Of a DNA stretch of 64,000 bases, positions 10,341 to 21,254 are shown in pieces. The stretch's first letter is position 1; the number at the start of each line of letters is the position of its first letter. A program made the position numbers and the translations under genes. The notes under the pieces are model-generated. The model did not search any database. It saw only the letters and a list, made by a program, of their open reading frames with translations, and was not told the DNA's origin. Source of the DNA: Natronorubrum bangense (GTDB lineage: Archaea; Halobacteriota; Halobacteria; Halobacteriales; Natrialbaceae); the NCBI RefSeq assembly GCF_004799645.1, contig NZ_CP031305.1:1674001-1738000 (forward strand), written 5' to 3'.

Positions 10341-11078
10341 CTACCGACGGTCGGGTCGTGAGACGTCTCGCTCGGCAACGGCCTCGAGCAACCGAGCCAG
10401 TGCGTCCGCAGCCAACTCGAGTAGTTCCTCGCCTCGCTCTTTTTCGCCCGCGCTTGGGTCGCCGACGACGCCGTTGTCGGTGAACTCGGCCGAATCGTAG
10501 GCCAGGTTCGTGTGGCTCACCCACTCGCCCCAGCGTTCAGCACTGCCAGCGCTCGCCTCGTCGATCCGGTCCTCACGGACGAGGTCGGGTTCGCAGTGGC
10601 GAAGCAAGGCGGTCTCGAGCGGGCCACCGTGGCCCATCTCGGCGGCGTGCTCGCCGACGGCCTCGAACCAGGTAAAGGGGACAGCGTAGGCGTCGCCGGC
10701 TCGCGTTACGGTCGCGCCGACCTCTCGGACGGCGTCGACGTTGCCGCCGTGGCCGTTGACGATGACGACGCGATCGAAACCGTGGGCGGCAAGGCTCTCG
10801 ACTGCCTCACGGACGTAGCTTCGAAACGTCTCTGGAGAGACCCACATTGTGCCGGGGAACTGGCGATGCTCTTCGGCGATGCCAACCGGGATCGCTGGCG
10901 CGCGGACGACGTCGTCGTCAAATCGCTCGAGGCCGGCGTCGGCGACCGCCTCGGCGGTCAGGACGTCTGTCCCGAGGGGTGCATGAGGGCCGTGTTGTTC
11001 TGTGCTGCCGACGGGAACGACGGCGAGGTCGGTCTCGAGGTCGCGGATATCTGTCCACGTTGCATCGGTGAGATTCAT
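10341..11078 (-). CDS. Creatininase-family amidohydrolase
   Basis: A 245-residue metal-dependent hydrolase of the creatininase family. Members include creatininase and ArfB, the archaeal formamide hydrolase of F420 and riboflavin synthesis, which is a plausible role here. Metal ligands are visible in VPVGSTEQHGPHAPLGTD (Glu, His and Asp, about residues 25-42) and in VNGHGGNVDA, plus the GHGGPLETALL block. I chose ATG 11078 (MNLTDATWTDI); an upstream ATG (11105) would add nine residues. Sequence alone does not settle the substrate. Confidence 0.82.
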   Translation of the reverse strand: MNLTDATWTDIRDLETDLAVVPVGSTEQHGPHAPLGTDVLTAEAVADAGLERFDDDVVRAPAIPVGIAEEHRQFPGTMWVSPETFRSYVREAVESLAAHGFDRVVIVNGHGGNVDAVREVGATVTRAGDAYAVPFTWFEAVGEHAAEMGHGGPLETALLRHCEPDLVREDRIDEASAGSAERWGEWVSHTNLAYDSAEFTDNGVVGDPSAGEKERGEELLELAADALARLLEAVAERDVSRPDRR

Positions 11079-11200
11079 GCGGAAATACTCCCACGGCGTG
11101 GGCATGAAACCCTCGGTGACTGCGTCGGGCAGGGCACGTCTTTCGGGGGCTTGCAGGTGCCACTCCGGCTGCTATATCGTCGTCTGTCGGACTGACTGGT

Positions 11201-12112
11201 ATGTATCGCGGCGGCGAGCTCCTCGAGACGCTTCACGGATCGATGCCCGAGTGGCTCTTGCTCTTGGCTGCGCTCGTCACGCGTCTTGGCGACGTCTGGG
11301 TCGTGATTTCGATCACGATCGCGGCTTCGTGGCTGCTCACGTGGCAACGATCCACCGGCGGAGCCAGTCCACCGCAGCAAGGGGCGACGAACACATCCGA
11401 AATGCCGTCTGCAGTCTGGATGGTTGGCGTCGTCGTCGGCGGATTGGCAGTCATGACGGCACTCAAACACAGTTTCGCGTTACCCCGACCGGCGCTCGTC
11501 GCAGCGACTCCTGGTGCGTTACCACCAGCGCTCGAGTCGGTCTACGTCTCTACGGTGACGCTCAGTGGCTACGGCTTTCCGAGTGGGCACGCGCTTGGGG
11601 CAACTGTCGCCTACGGCCTGCTGGCACTGACTGTTCGGAACGGAACACGGCGCGTTCGGTTCGCCGTTGCGGGCGTCATCATCCTCGCAGTCAGTCTCTC
11701 TCGAGTCGTCCTCGCCGTCCACTACCCGGGCGATATCGTCGCCGGAATCGCCGTCGGCGTTGCCTATCTCGTGGCGATGGTGTGGCTCCTCGAGCGCTCG
11801 CGGTTCGATCGAGTCACGAGTGCCTTCACACTGGCACTTGGGTTTGCACTCGTCGCGATAGCCATCAGCGGCGCTGCGGGCCGATCAGTGACGTATGCAG
11901 CACTCGCAGCAGGTGCGCTTGCTGTCTGGGCACTCGGTCATCGACGGTTTCACTCGTCTCCAACACCGCGGGTGACGTACCACACCGGGTCGGCGACGGT
12001 GTCGATTGGACTGCTCGCCGGACTCACTGTGCTTGACGGGAGCGTGGCTGCAGTCGGTCCGGCTGCCGTGATCGGAGCGCTTGCAGTCGCACTAGCTATT
12101 ATCCTTTCGTGA
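11201..12112 (+). CDS. PAP2-superfamily membrane phosphatase
   Basis: A 303-residue integral membrane protein of the type-2 phosphatidic acid phosphatase superfamily, which hydrolyses lipid phosphates or pyrophosphates. The three signature motifs are present: KHSFALPRP (about 89-97), GYGFPSGHA (about 123-131) and SRVVLAVHYPGDIVAG (about 167-182), with catalytic His residues in the second and third. Hydrophobic helices surround the motifs, and the C-terminal 90 residues add more membrane segments than the minimal family needs. Likely substrates in archaea are polyprenyl phosphates, but that is inference. Confidence 0.85.
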   Translation: MYRGGELLETLHGSMPEWLLLLAALVTRLGDVWVVISITIAASWLLTWQRSTGGASPPQQGATNTSEMPSAVWMVGVVVGGLAVMTALKHSFALPRPALVAATPGALPPALESVYVSTVTLSGYGFPSGHALGATVAYGLLALTVRNGTRRVRFAVAGVIILAVSLSRVVLAVHYPGDIVAGIAVGVAYLVAMVWLLERSRFDRVTSAFTLALGFALVAIAISGAAGRSVTYAALAAGALAVWALGHRRFHSSPTPRVTYHTGSATVSIGLLAGLTVLDGSVAAVGPAAVIGALAVALAIILS

Positions 12113-12209
12113 CCGTCGATCAGGAGAGTCGGCGTTGTCGATGCGGCCCGTGCCCCCGATGGCGAACGCAGGGCCAACTGGTTTCAGACGCCTCGTCTAT
12201 CCCTCGAGT

Positions 12210-12554
12210 ATGAGTGACGATAGTCGCACACTCGGCGTCGAACTCGGCGACCTCGATGACGACCTCGAGAGCCACGCGTATCCGATCAGCGAAGACGAAC
12301 TGTTCGACCAGCACGGCGACAGAGAAATCGAGATGGGTGAGGAGACGGCGACGCTCGAGGAACTCATCGAACCGCTCAACGAAGACGAGTACGGCTCGGC
12401 CGACGAAGTCAGACAGGCGATCATGAGCATGGTCAGCGACGAGGCAATCGGACGGAAAAACTACAGCGATCGCACGCCGCCTGCAGCTGGCGAGGACCGT
12501 CAGGACGAGGGTGCGCCAGGTCAGGATGGACAGCGAGAACAGGAGTCGTTCTAG
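12210..12554 (+). CDS. DUF5789-like haloarchaeal protein
   Basis: A 114-residue acidic protein. SHAYPISEDELFDQHGDREI and ATLEELIEPLNEDEYGSADEVRQA are the conserved haloarchaeal blocks, and the C-terminus is a disordered D/E/Q tail. Function is unknown. ATG 12210 gives MSDDSRTLGVELG; an upstream in-frame ATG at 12135 gives a non-conserved extension. Confidence 0.72.
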   Translation: MSDDSRTLGVELGDLDDDLESHAYPISEDELFDQHGDREIEMGEETATLEELIEPLNEDEYGSADEVRQAIMSMVSDEAIGRKNYSDRTPPAAGEDRQDEGAPGQDGQREQESF

Positions 12555-12629
12555 TGTCGGCCGTACCGATGGTTGTTTGGCAGTCGGTCCCGGCACAACC
12601 GGAGGCCAGCGTGTGGATGCGCTGGGAGA

Positions 12630-12717
12630 GAGATAGTAACAACGGAACCGATGTCCACACACATCGCACAGCAGTCGTGCGATTCGGTGTGCAGTGACGG
12701 TCAGTGGCTACGATAGC
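12630..12717. repeat. 88-bp palindromic repeat, copy 1
   Basis: This segment aligns along its whole 88-base length with the reverse complement of 28302-28389. Shared blocks are ATAGTAACAAC, ATCGCACAGC, TCGTGCGAT, GGTGTGCA and AGTGGCTAC. TCGCAC and GTGCGA form the central stem around a 7-base loop. It fills the gap between the DUF5789 and ABC transporter genes. Confidence 0.72.
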
Positions 12718-12724
12718 CGACAAT

Positions 12725-14740
<2,016 letters not shown>

Positions 14741-14869
14741 TACATCCGCCTCGGGGAGCGCTGGGGATAAGCGTTTGCGACAGTCACACGCCGGCTCGAA
14801 TCAAGCGCCTCAGACGGACCGTTGTCCGTCAACTCCGTCCCGACCCATCCTGCGGTCGTGCCAAGAACT

Positions 14870-14889
14870 CGGTACAGCAGTCCGTCTCA
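14870..14889. repeat. Stop-codon-anchored ACGGnCTGCTGTA motif
   Basis: On the minus strand the TGA stop of the DUF192 gene is followed directly by GACGGACTGCTGTACC. It is the same element end as at 7902 and 37290. Further on, CCTGCGGTCG (14850-14859) is also found within the palindrome at 38569-38626, so this may be a decayed copy of that form. Confidence 0.55.
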
Positions 14890-15381
14890 CTTGTAGTCGA
14901 TATCGACCTCGTCGCCGGCCTCAATTCCAGTTTCAGTGGCGTAACCACGTGGTACCTCGAGGACCCACTTCGCCTGCCCAGTGTACTGGAGGTCGTTGCC
15001 GTCCTCGCCCGGCTCTGGCGCGCGGGCGTGCTCGATTGACGTGATCTCGCCGTCAGCGCCGATGAAGATGATGTCGATATCGAAATCCATCTCGCGCATG
15101 ACGTAGGTGCGTTCGTCTTCACTCGAGTGAACGAACAGCATCCCTTCACCGTCCGCGAGCGATTCGTGGTCGCTCAACCCGGTGTAGCGTTCGGCTTGTG
15201 TATCTGCGACCTCGACATCGACTGCGGCCAGCTCGTCGCCGGTGTCGCCGTCGAGCACGCGCACGTCGGCCTCCGATTCCGCCCACGGTGGCGTCACAAT
15301 CCCGAGTTGGAAAACGAGCAGGCCGATCAGTGAAACGGCGAGAACGGTTACTAGAACCGACCAGACACGCTCGAGAGCCAT
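14887..15381 (-). CDS. DUF192 domain protein, membrane-anchored
   Basis: A 164-residue protein with one N-terminal membrane helix (about residues 8-30, VLVTVLAVSLIGLLVFQLGI) and an exported DUF192 domain. The domain shows the family blocks AERYTGLSDHESLADGEGML, MDFDIDIIFIG and KWVLEVPRGYATETGIEAGD. The function is unknown; domain orientation outside the membrane is inferred from the N-terminal helix. Translation starts at ATG 15381. Confidence 0.85.
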   Translation of the reverse strand: MALERVWSVLVTVLAVSLIGLLVFQLGIVTPPWAESEADVRVLDGDTGDELAAVDVEVADTQAERYTGLSDHESLADGEGMLFVHSSEDERTYVMREMDFDIDIIFIGADGEITSIEHARAPEPGEDGNDLQYTGQAKWVLEVPRGYATETGIEAGDEVDIDYK

Positions 15382-15442
15382 GCCGAGTTCTCCGACGCCA
15401 GAAAGTAAAGGTTATTCGGACGGGGTGACTTCTGTCGAATGC

Positions 15443-15516
15443 GGGCTCGTGGTCTAGTTGGTCATGACGCGGCCTTTACAAGGCCGAGGTCGGTGGTTCG
15501 AACCCGCCCGAGCCCA
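15443..15516 (+). tRNA. tRNA-Val (anticodon TAC)
   Basis: The acceptor arms GGGCTCG (15443-15449) and CGAGCCC (15509-15515) pair, with discriminator A15516. The anticodon loop TTTACAA on a CGGCC/GGCCG stem gives TAC. The T-arm is GGTGGTTCGAACCCGCC. Two truncated copies of its 3' end follow downstream. Confidence 0.96.
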
Positions 15517-15763
15517 TTCCTGCGGCGAGCAATATCGCGAGCAGCAGGACTGTACCGAGGGCGAGTCGAACTCTATCAGTCGCGCGCAGCGAAGCGAGCA
15601 CGTCTGATTCTGGTTCGAACCCGCCCGAGCCCATTTCTGTGGCGAATCGATTCGTGAGCCACAGAACTGTCTGCGAGTGGCGGTTCGTGCCCTGCAAGTC
15701 GCAGCACTCGAGCGGATGCGAGAGTGATCGTCTTGCTTCGGTCCGAACCCGCCCAAGCCCACT
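15517..15763 (+). repeat. Two tandem tRNA-tail modules after tRNA-Val
   Basis: Module 1 has a stem-loop at 15519-15548 (CCTGC/GCAGG), the segment GCGAAGCGAGCACGTCTG (15589-15606), then 15611-15635, which repeats the 25 bases at 15494-15518 (T-arm, acceptor arm and CATT). Module 2 has an 8-bp stem-loop TCTGTGGC/GCCACAGA (15636-15665) and a diverged tRNA 3' copy at 15739-15763. A third loop (CGAACAACTCGTGAG, 15774-15788) follows. No coding sequence is visible in 15517-15875. Confidence 0.75.
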
Positions 15764-15875
15764 GTTGGTGTCCCGAACAACTCGTGAGCGACAGCCTCCT
15801 CACGAAAGCACCGCTCGAGTCCGAACGATCCTGCCCGGAGAACTGATCGACTGAGAGCACTCGCGAAGATGCCGC

Positions 15876-17666
15876 CTACTGGACTGCGTAGAGCTCTGCA
15901 TACGCCCCGTCCTGTTCGAGCAACTGCCCGTGTTCACCGCATTCGGCGATGGTTCCGTCCTCGAGTGCGTAGATGCGGTCGGCATCGCGAACGGTCGAGA
16001 GCCGGTGAGCAATCGCGACGATGGTATACTCTTGGGCCATCGACTCGATCCCGTCCTGAACGCGTCGTTCGATGGTCGCGTCGAGGTCGCTCGTCGCTTC
16101 GTCCAGCACCAGGATGTCTGCGTCCTCGAGGAGGGCTCGAGCAAGGGCGACACGCTGGCGCTGACCACCGGAGAGGCGGACGCCGTCGTCACCGAGTTCA
16201 GTGTCGTAGCCGTTGGGCAACTCGTCGAGGAATTCGGTGACCTGGGCGATTTCACAGGCTTCGTGCACCGCTGTGTGGGATGCGTCAGGGTTGCCGACGG
16301 TGATGTTCTCGAGCAGTGTCTCATTGAAGATATACGGATCTTGGCGGACGAACGCGATTCGCGACCGCCACGCTTCGGTGTCGAACTCGTCGATTGGCGT
16401 TCCGTTAGCGGTGATCGTGCCGTCATCAGGGGCGTACAGCCGGGCGAGTAACGCCGCGATCGTCGACTTGCCTTCGCCGGACTGGCCGACGAACGCGACG
16501 AACTCTCCGTCGCCGACACGAAACGAGAGATCTTGTAACACTGGCTCGTCGTCCTCGTAGGCAAACGAAACGTCCTCGAACGCGATCGGCGTCGCCGTTT
16601 CTGGGACCGACCGGTCGCCGCCCTGGATATCCTGGCTCGCCTCGAGTTCCTCGATAAACTGCTGGGTCCGAACCAGATGTGGGAGCCGTCCTTCGACCTT
16701 GTAGAAGTACTCGTTAGCGCTGCTGACACGAGGGCCGACCTGAAACATGACGAACAGGAACGCGGCCAACGCGCCGAGGGAGAGATCAGCGAACGTTATC
16801 GAGACGTAAATCAACCCGAACACTAACAGAGCGATCGAAAGGTTGTAGGCGGAACTGATCGCGGCTTCGTTACGGCCGAGTTTGATCGACGAGGTGGTAA
16901 ACCGATCGAGGTGTGTCGAGAACTGCTCGTACAACGTATCAGTCATGCCGAGAAGCTTCACGTCTCGGATCCCTTGCGTTCCCGTCTGGACGTTCCGTTG
17001 AATCCCCTCGTTTGCGTCGGCCACCTGTTCACCGACGTCGTACCCACCCTCGAGAACGTTCCGGATGAGAACCGTCAGAGCCACGATCGACACTCCTGCA
17101 GCGATCGTCATGAGCGGTGAGATGTAGAACGCGACTGCGAGGTAGACCACAATCAACAGCACCTGTTCAAAAAACCGGATGAAGTCTCTGATCGCTTTTC
17201 CGGCGTACTCCGCTTGCGTGACGATCGCGTTGAGCACGTCGTCGGAGCCTTCGGTATCGAAGTACGCAACTCGAGCGTCAAGCGCTGTTCTGAACGCTCG
17301 AGACTGGAGCTCACGGACATAGTTCGTCCGGAGCGAGACGCGCATCCACGCGACGACAAACGATGAGAGATATCGAACCGTGATGACCGCACCGACGGTC
17401 AACACGATGTAGCCGAGTGTAAACGGAATCCCAGCGAACTCGAACGCAGTCAAGAACATGCCGATGATCCCATCTTCCTGGGCTGCTGTCTCGCCGGATG
17501 ACTGTGCGATTTCAATGATCGGAATGATAAAACTCACACCGACACCCTCGAGGACAGCGACGATGCCACTGAAGAGGACGAGAAAGAGCGTCACGGCCGG
17601 CCGGTAGGTCGCGACCAGGTACAACCCCCGGAGCTTTTCGCGACGCGTAAGATCCTCGGTAGACAT
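15876..17666 (-). CDS. ABC transporter, fused permease and ATP-binding exporter
   Basis: A 596-residue half-exporter with six hydrophobic helices in the first 330 residues and a C-terminal ATPase domain. The ATPase motifs are GQSGEGKST (Walker A), LSGGQRQR (signature), ILVLDEAT (Walker B) and AHRLSTV (switch His). It resembles MsbA-like lipid or glycan flippases. ATG 17666 gives MSTEDLTRREKLRGL; longer in-frame starts upstream lack conserved residues. The divergent neighbour at 17801 belongs to a paralog pair of unknown function, which may hint at a cell-envelope role for both, but that is inference. Confidence 0.92.
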   Translation of the reverse strand: MSTEDLTRREKLRGLYLVATYRPAVTLFLVLFSGIVAVLEGVGVSFIIPIIEIAQSSGETAAQEDGIIGMFLTAFEFAGIPFTLGYIVLTVGAVITVRYLSSFVVAWMRVSLRTNYVRELQSRAFRTALDARVAYFDTEGSDDVLNAIVTQAEYAGKAIRDFIRFFEQVLLIVVYLAVAFYISPLMTIAAGVSIVALTVLIRNVLEGGYDVGEQVADANEGIQRNVQTGTQGIRDVKLLGMTDTLYEQFSTHLDRFTTSSIKLGRNEAAISSAYNLSIALLVFGLIYVSITFADLSLGALAAFLFVMFQVGPRVSSANEYFYKVEGRLPHLVRTQQFIEELEASQDIQGGDRSVPETATPIAFEDVSFAYEDDEPVLQDLSFRVGDGEFVAFVGQSGEGKSTIAALLARLYAPDDGTITANGTPIDEFDTEAWRSRIAFVRQDPYIFNETLLENITVGNPDASHTAVHEACEIAQVTEFLDELPNGYDTELGDDGVRLSGGQRQRVALARALLEDADILVLDEATSDLDATIERRVQDGIESMAQEYTIVAIAHRLSTVRDADRIYALEDGTIAECGEHGQLLEQDGAYAELYAVQ

Positions 17667-17800
17667 GTGTTCGGATCGAACGACCACTCGGTCAGGTATT
17701 GTTATGAGAACGTTATGAAATAGAAGAGGGTCACTTCTGGATGAACGTCGGCTGTGAACGATTCTGTCGCTTTTTCCCTCGGTCTGGTGTCCGTATCTGC

Positions 17801-18601
17801 ATGTCGCTCGGTGATCGCTCGTGGCTGCCGTTGCAGACGCTCGAGAACGTCTATACGGCGCTTCCAGTGGCTGCCCCGACCGCTGTGAAGAACGTGTATC
17901 TGCGACGAACACTTACGGACGATTTCGATCAGTTTGATCATCCGCCGGATCCGTTTGCGACGCTCACGGCCGATCCAAACACCATTCGATCGTTTACAGG
18001 TCGGCCGTATCCGCCATATCACGAGAAGGCCACACAGCTTGGCACCGTTCGCGACGGTGACTGGGACCGGACCGAGGACGTCGTCATCACCGACGACGAC
18101 TACCGGGAGCGCTATGACCTTTATCGCGCGGATCGCTTCGAAGAGAGCGTCTTCTTCCAATCGATGGCGGCCCACTTCGTCGGTGGGACCGACTGGACCG
18201 AGACGCCATTCGTTGCGCGGTGTCTCGAACTGGCTGACGACGGCATCCCGTCCTGGCGGAGTCTCACGACCCGTCAGGCCATCCTCGAGCGCTGTGCTCG
18301 AATCGATGCGCTCTACGAGCGCATCCGGCAGGATGGCTACCAGTCACAGCAGGCGCTTGGGTTCGACTCGCTGCTCGGCGTCACCGAAGAAGTACTCGTG
18401 GACATCGGCCGTAATGGCGATCTCCTGTTCGTCAACGGCCGTCACCGTCTGGCGATCGCGAAACTACTTGATCTCGAGACGATTCCCATTGGTGTGCTCG
18501 TCCGTCACCGAGACTGGATGCGTCGCCGGGATCAGTACGCACGAACCGGTGTGATTCCCGACCATCCAGATCTCCACGACGTACCCCGGCGTTCGGACTA
18601 A
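17801..18601 (+). CDS. Conserved haloarchaeal protein with ParB-like HRLAIAKLL motif (paralog A)
   Basis: A 266-residue protein of unknown function. Its C-terminal third contains VLVDIGRNGDLLFVNGRHRL followed by AIAKLLDLETIPIGVLVRH (about 200-240), which resembles the G-x-H-R helix of ParB/sulfiredoxin-fold proteins. The middle has an aromatic-rich segment ending EESVFFQSMAAHF. No membrane helix is evident. The protein at 18989-19921 shares the central and C-terminal blocks. I chose ATG 17801 (MSLGDRSWLP); ATG 17741 would add 20 residues with no hallmark. It is divergent from the ABC exporter. Confidence 0.75.
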   Translation: MSLGDRSWLPLQTLENVYTALPVAAPTAVKNVYLRRTLTDDFDQFDHPPDPFATLTADPNTIRSFTGRPYPPYHEKATQLGTVRDGDWDRTEDVVITDDDYRERYDLYRADRFEESVFFQSMAAHFVGGTDWTETPFVARCLELADDGIPSWRSLTTRQAILERCARIDALYERIRQDGYQSQQALGFDSLLGVTEEVLVDIGRNGDLLFVNGRHRLAIAKLLDLETIPIGVLVRHRDWMRRRDQYARTGVIPDHPDLHDVPRRSD

Positions 18602-18988
18602 CTTGCTGTTACTGATCGTCTTCGAAGGGGCGTGTCACAGTGAGCAACAGACGGCGATCTGGCTGCAGTCCCCCGTTTGAGATCGTTTTCGGACACTCAG
18701 TAACTGACTATCGCTTGGCGGTGAGGTCCAGCCACCGCGACGACCAGATCCACTCCGACGCGGATGGTCGTTCGTCCTCCATTGGCGCGATTCGGACGCC
18801 GACGATACCGGCGTTCGAATGCGGGTGCCATTCTTCCGGGACTGGCGCTGGCCGGAACGACGTGCTGTCTCGGGTGTCGAGCATACGTTTCGTCTATTCC
18901 AGTTCCGGTGTTCCCGGATAGTTACGAAGCCACTGAAGCATCGAAGCCGGTGGCTGTGTCAGTGTCGACGCAGGTATCGAGTGATTTC
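18602..18988. other. Intergenic, nothing recognised
   Basis: This 387-base gap lies between two convergent paralogs. Short open frames exist but none shows a motif, a promoter or a family resemblance. I see no RNA gene or clear repeat. Confidence 0.5.
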
Positions 18989-19921
18989 TTACTCGTCGAC
19001 GGTTGCCGGTGAGCGATCTCCACTCGTTGCTGCCGTTTCGGTTTCGGTCGCCGACAGCTCGAACTCGTGCAAATCACGCACATCGGGATGCTCGAGATGT
19101 CTTCGGGCCTGTGCAGTCAGATCAGATGGTCGAGTGGCGGCCGCGATTTCCGCGCGGATCGATTGCCAGTGTATGTGCCGGCGTCGAACCAGAACTGGAA
19201 CTGTTCGACACTCAAGCAACTTCGCGATTGCCAGTCGATGATCGCCGCGGTCGCTATGTAACAACCGACCATCTCGACCAATACTGACGGTCACCTCGTC
19301 GAGTCGCGGATCGATCGTCCGGTCCCACTTGTAGAAGACGGTCCGTTGATACTCGGGCCGGTCGGACCAGAGTTCCGGCTGTGAACGATATCCATCAGTC
19401 GCGATCCGATCGCAAATCGCATCGAGTTCCTCGAATCGTGCCTCTAGTTCGTCTTCGGTCGTACAGCCTTTCGGTTGTTCACCGGCCTCGAGTCGGTCGC
19501 GATACTGTTCGAACTCGGCAGTCTCCGACCAGGGCGTTCCTTGCTGGAAGTGTGCTACGACGCTTCGATAGGCGCTGGTTTCGTCGAACGGAAACACCGC
19601 TCGATCCCAGCCGCCATCGACAACCCGACCCCAGCGTTTCGACGTCGTCCGTACCTGAGCGTCGATCCGTGCAGGATCGATCCACAGCCGGGCGAAAGGG
19701 TCTGTGTCAGTAATCGATGCAGGCCGAACCCACCGGCGCGCTCGCAAGTACGCCCTCGCAGCAGGAACCCCTCCCATGCGGGCAAGGAGTTGTTTCCAAA
19801 GCCGATTCCGTCGGCGTCTGAGATACGGGACGCTTCGGTGGACCAACTCGAGTACGCCTTCTGTCCGCACTGTCGCAACCGCGCGCCCGAGGAGTTCTCG
19901 TGGGGTGTGCTCTCGGCCCAT
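18989..19921 (-). CDS. Conserved haloarchaeal protein with ParB-like HRLAIAKLL motif (paralog B)
   Basis: A 310-residue protein of unknown function, related to the product of 17801-18601. Both have AYRSVVAHFQQGTPWSETAEF-like central blocks (here about 116-136), a segment IATDGYRSQ and the C-terminal VSIGRDGRLLHSDRGDHRL followed by AIAKLLECRTVPVLVRRRH. Paralog B has a longer basic N-terminus with many Arg residues (LRRRRNRLWKQLLARMGG) and an acidic tail. Here the ParB-like His-Arg is preceded by GD instead of GR. The two genes converge. Confidence 0.75.
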   Translation of the reverse strand: MGREHTPRELLGRAVATVRTEGVLELVHRSVPYLRRRRNRLWKQLLARMGGVPAARAYLRARRWVRPASITDTDPFARLWIDPARIDAQVRTTSKRWGRVVDGGWDRAVFPFDETSAYRSVVAHFQQGTPWSETAEFEQYRDRLEAGEQPKGCTTEDELEARFEELDAICDRIATDGYRSQPELWSDRPEYQRTVFYKWDRTIDPRLDEVTVSIGRDGRLLHSDRGDHRLAIAKLLECRTVPVLVRRRHIHWQSIRAEIAAATRPSDLTAQARRHLEHPDVRDLHEFELSATETETAATSGDRSPATVDE

Positions 19922-20238
19922 TTTCGGCTGCTATTTCACGCTATCTGATCAATCTATGGCTCGTGTCAGTTGAGTAGCCACGACAGTCTCTCGAGTAAGA
20001 ACCGGTTACAGAACAGGTTGCGTCGGTCGAACAGCCCCCAGTCGAAAACTGATGACGTGCTGTCCGCTCAGGTCGAAGTGCAGGCTGTCGAGCGATGCTG
20101 TTCTCGGTGTCGGCTGTCCAGGTACCGGTAACTCGAGGATACATTGTCGACAATCAGATCTGAGCCGTCAGAACCACGTTCGGGCGGAGCGGTCATCGAC
20201 AGTCACACACTCGTATCGCCGCTAAACGCTCAGCGGCT
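19922..20238. other. Intergenic, nothing recognised
   Basis: This 317-base stretch lies upstream of paralog B and downstream of the winged-helix gene, both on the minus strand. It should hold the promoter of paralog B. I find no gene, RNA or strong repeat. Confidence 0.5.
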
Positions 20239-20685
20239 CTAATGTTTGAGCCGCGCAACGTTTTCCCGGATTTGACCCAGCAGACCATCGCCAGATTCCG
20301 TCTGCAGGGCGCCATGAAGAATCGAATTCTCCGGTTCGTCCTTGACGACGACACGAAGGTAGGGCTCGAGTTGTTCGAAGTTATCTGAGAGAACGACAGT
20401 GTGGTTCTCCTCGTCGTGGTCGACAACACCTGCGTCGGCTAACTTCGGAACGTGACACTGCACAGAAGAGACGTAGACACTCTTGTACTCGTTTTTCGCC
20501 ACCTCGTCTGGTGGAACATCCAGCTCCCAGCCGGCGACCTGCTCGGCGAGCGTTGAGAGTTCGATTGGGTCGTCCCGTCCACGAAGTGCATAGAGAAGGT
20601 ATCGCCGCCGACGGTTTGCCAGCAACTCGAGGATAGTGTCTGCAGAGAGGTTTTCGACGTCCTGATCCGAGGTAAGTGCTTCCAT
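20239..20685 (-). CDS. Winged-helix transcriptional regulator (DUF7344 type)
   Basis: A 148-residue haloarchaeal HTH protein. SADTILELLANRRRRYLLYA (about 14-33) and the following LSTLAEQVAGWE form the first helices, and SSVQCHVPKLADAGVVDHDE (about 73-92) is the recognition helix and wing. This is the DUF7344-like pattern common in Halobacteria. A related protein of the same type lies just across tRNA-Phe at 21255-21677, inside the integrated element. Targets are unknown. The ATG at 20685 gives MEALTSDQDVENLSADT. Confidence 0.8.
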   Translation of the reverse strand: MEALTSDQDVENLSADTILELLANRRRRYLLYALRGRDDPIELSTLAEQVAGWELDVPPDEVAKNEYKSVYVSSVQCHVPKLADAGVVDHDEENHTVVLSDNFEQLEPYLRVVVKDEPENSILHGALQTESGDGLLGQIRENVARLKH

Positions 20686-20910
20686 AACATGATATTACCC
20701 GTCAGACCAGAAAAGGGTGTCTTGAATATCTACAAATCCAACAGACCGCAATCAATTGTTGGTATACTCGAGTGTATCCACTGCGTTACTTTGGATCGCT
20801 GTTCCTAACCGGAGACAGACTGGGCGACCTCGAGTAAGTCAGTGGTAATCACTCTCGCAGTGGCTTCGCTTCGAAACCCTTTTTTATACGATCAACAGAT
20901 GTAGAAATGC

Positions 20911-20984
20911 GCCGCCTTAGCTCAGACTGGGAGAGCACTCGACTGAAGATCGAGCTGTCCCCGGTTCAAATCCGGGAGGCGGCA
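20911..20984 (+). tRNA. tRNA-Phe (anticodon GAA), integration target
   Basis: The acceptor arms GCCGCCT (20911-20917) and AGGCGGC (20977-20983) pair, with discriminator A20984. The anticodon loop CTGAAGA on a CTCGA/TCGAG stem gives GAA. Its 3' half, from T-arm to acceptor, is duplicated at 27196-27226, marking it as the attachment site of the element to its right. Confidence 0.96.
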
Positions 20985-20989
20985 TACTT
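20959..20989 (+). repeat. Attachment site attL (within tRNA-Phe)
   Basis: These 31 bases cover the T-arm and acceptor end of tRNA-Phe plus CATACTT-type flank, and are identical to 27196-27226. The tRNA stays intact because the element restored its 3' end. Confidence 0.88.
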
Positions 20990-21254
20990 GTTACGGGTCG
21001 AACCACAATCGCCATACAGCGAAGCAATTCGTCCAGTTTTGATGGGAATCCACCGAGAGATTTGAACCCGCTACAACGCGCGACTTCGTGCTTGCTTGCG
21101 TTTCACGTCATTCGACGCCCGAGAGTGTGGTAAATGAAGTCGGATGAGTGAAAGTGGACATCGTGCGTATGTATCATCACTCTCGTCGCTAATGGACACG
21201 ACGCAAGAGCAGGCGATCTCAGCGGTGTTTCAGTGCAGTGCCCTACGATGTATC

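Noticed and set aside
18640..19012. Overlapping plus-strand frames between the ParB-like paralogs
   Set aside because: No motif, atypical composition, and no promoter; they partly overlap the coding end of paralog B.
21050..21090. tRNA-like T-arm GAGAGATTTGAACCCGC on the minus strand near attL
   Set aside because: The surrounding bases cannot form a T-stem of five pairs or any acceptor stem, so I do not call a tRNA or a second attachment site.
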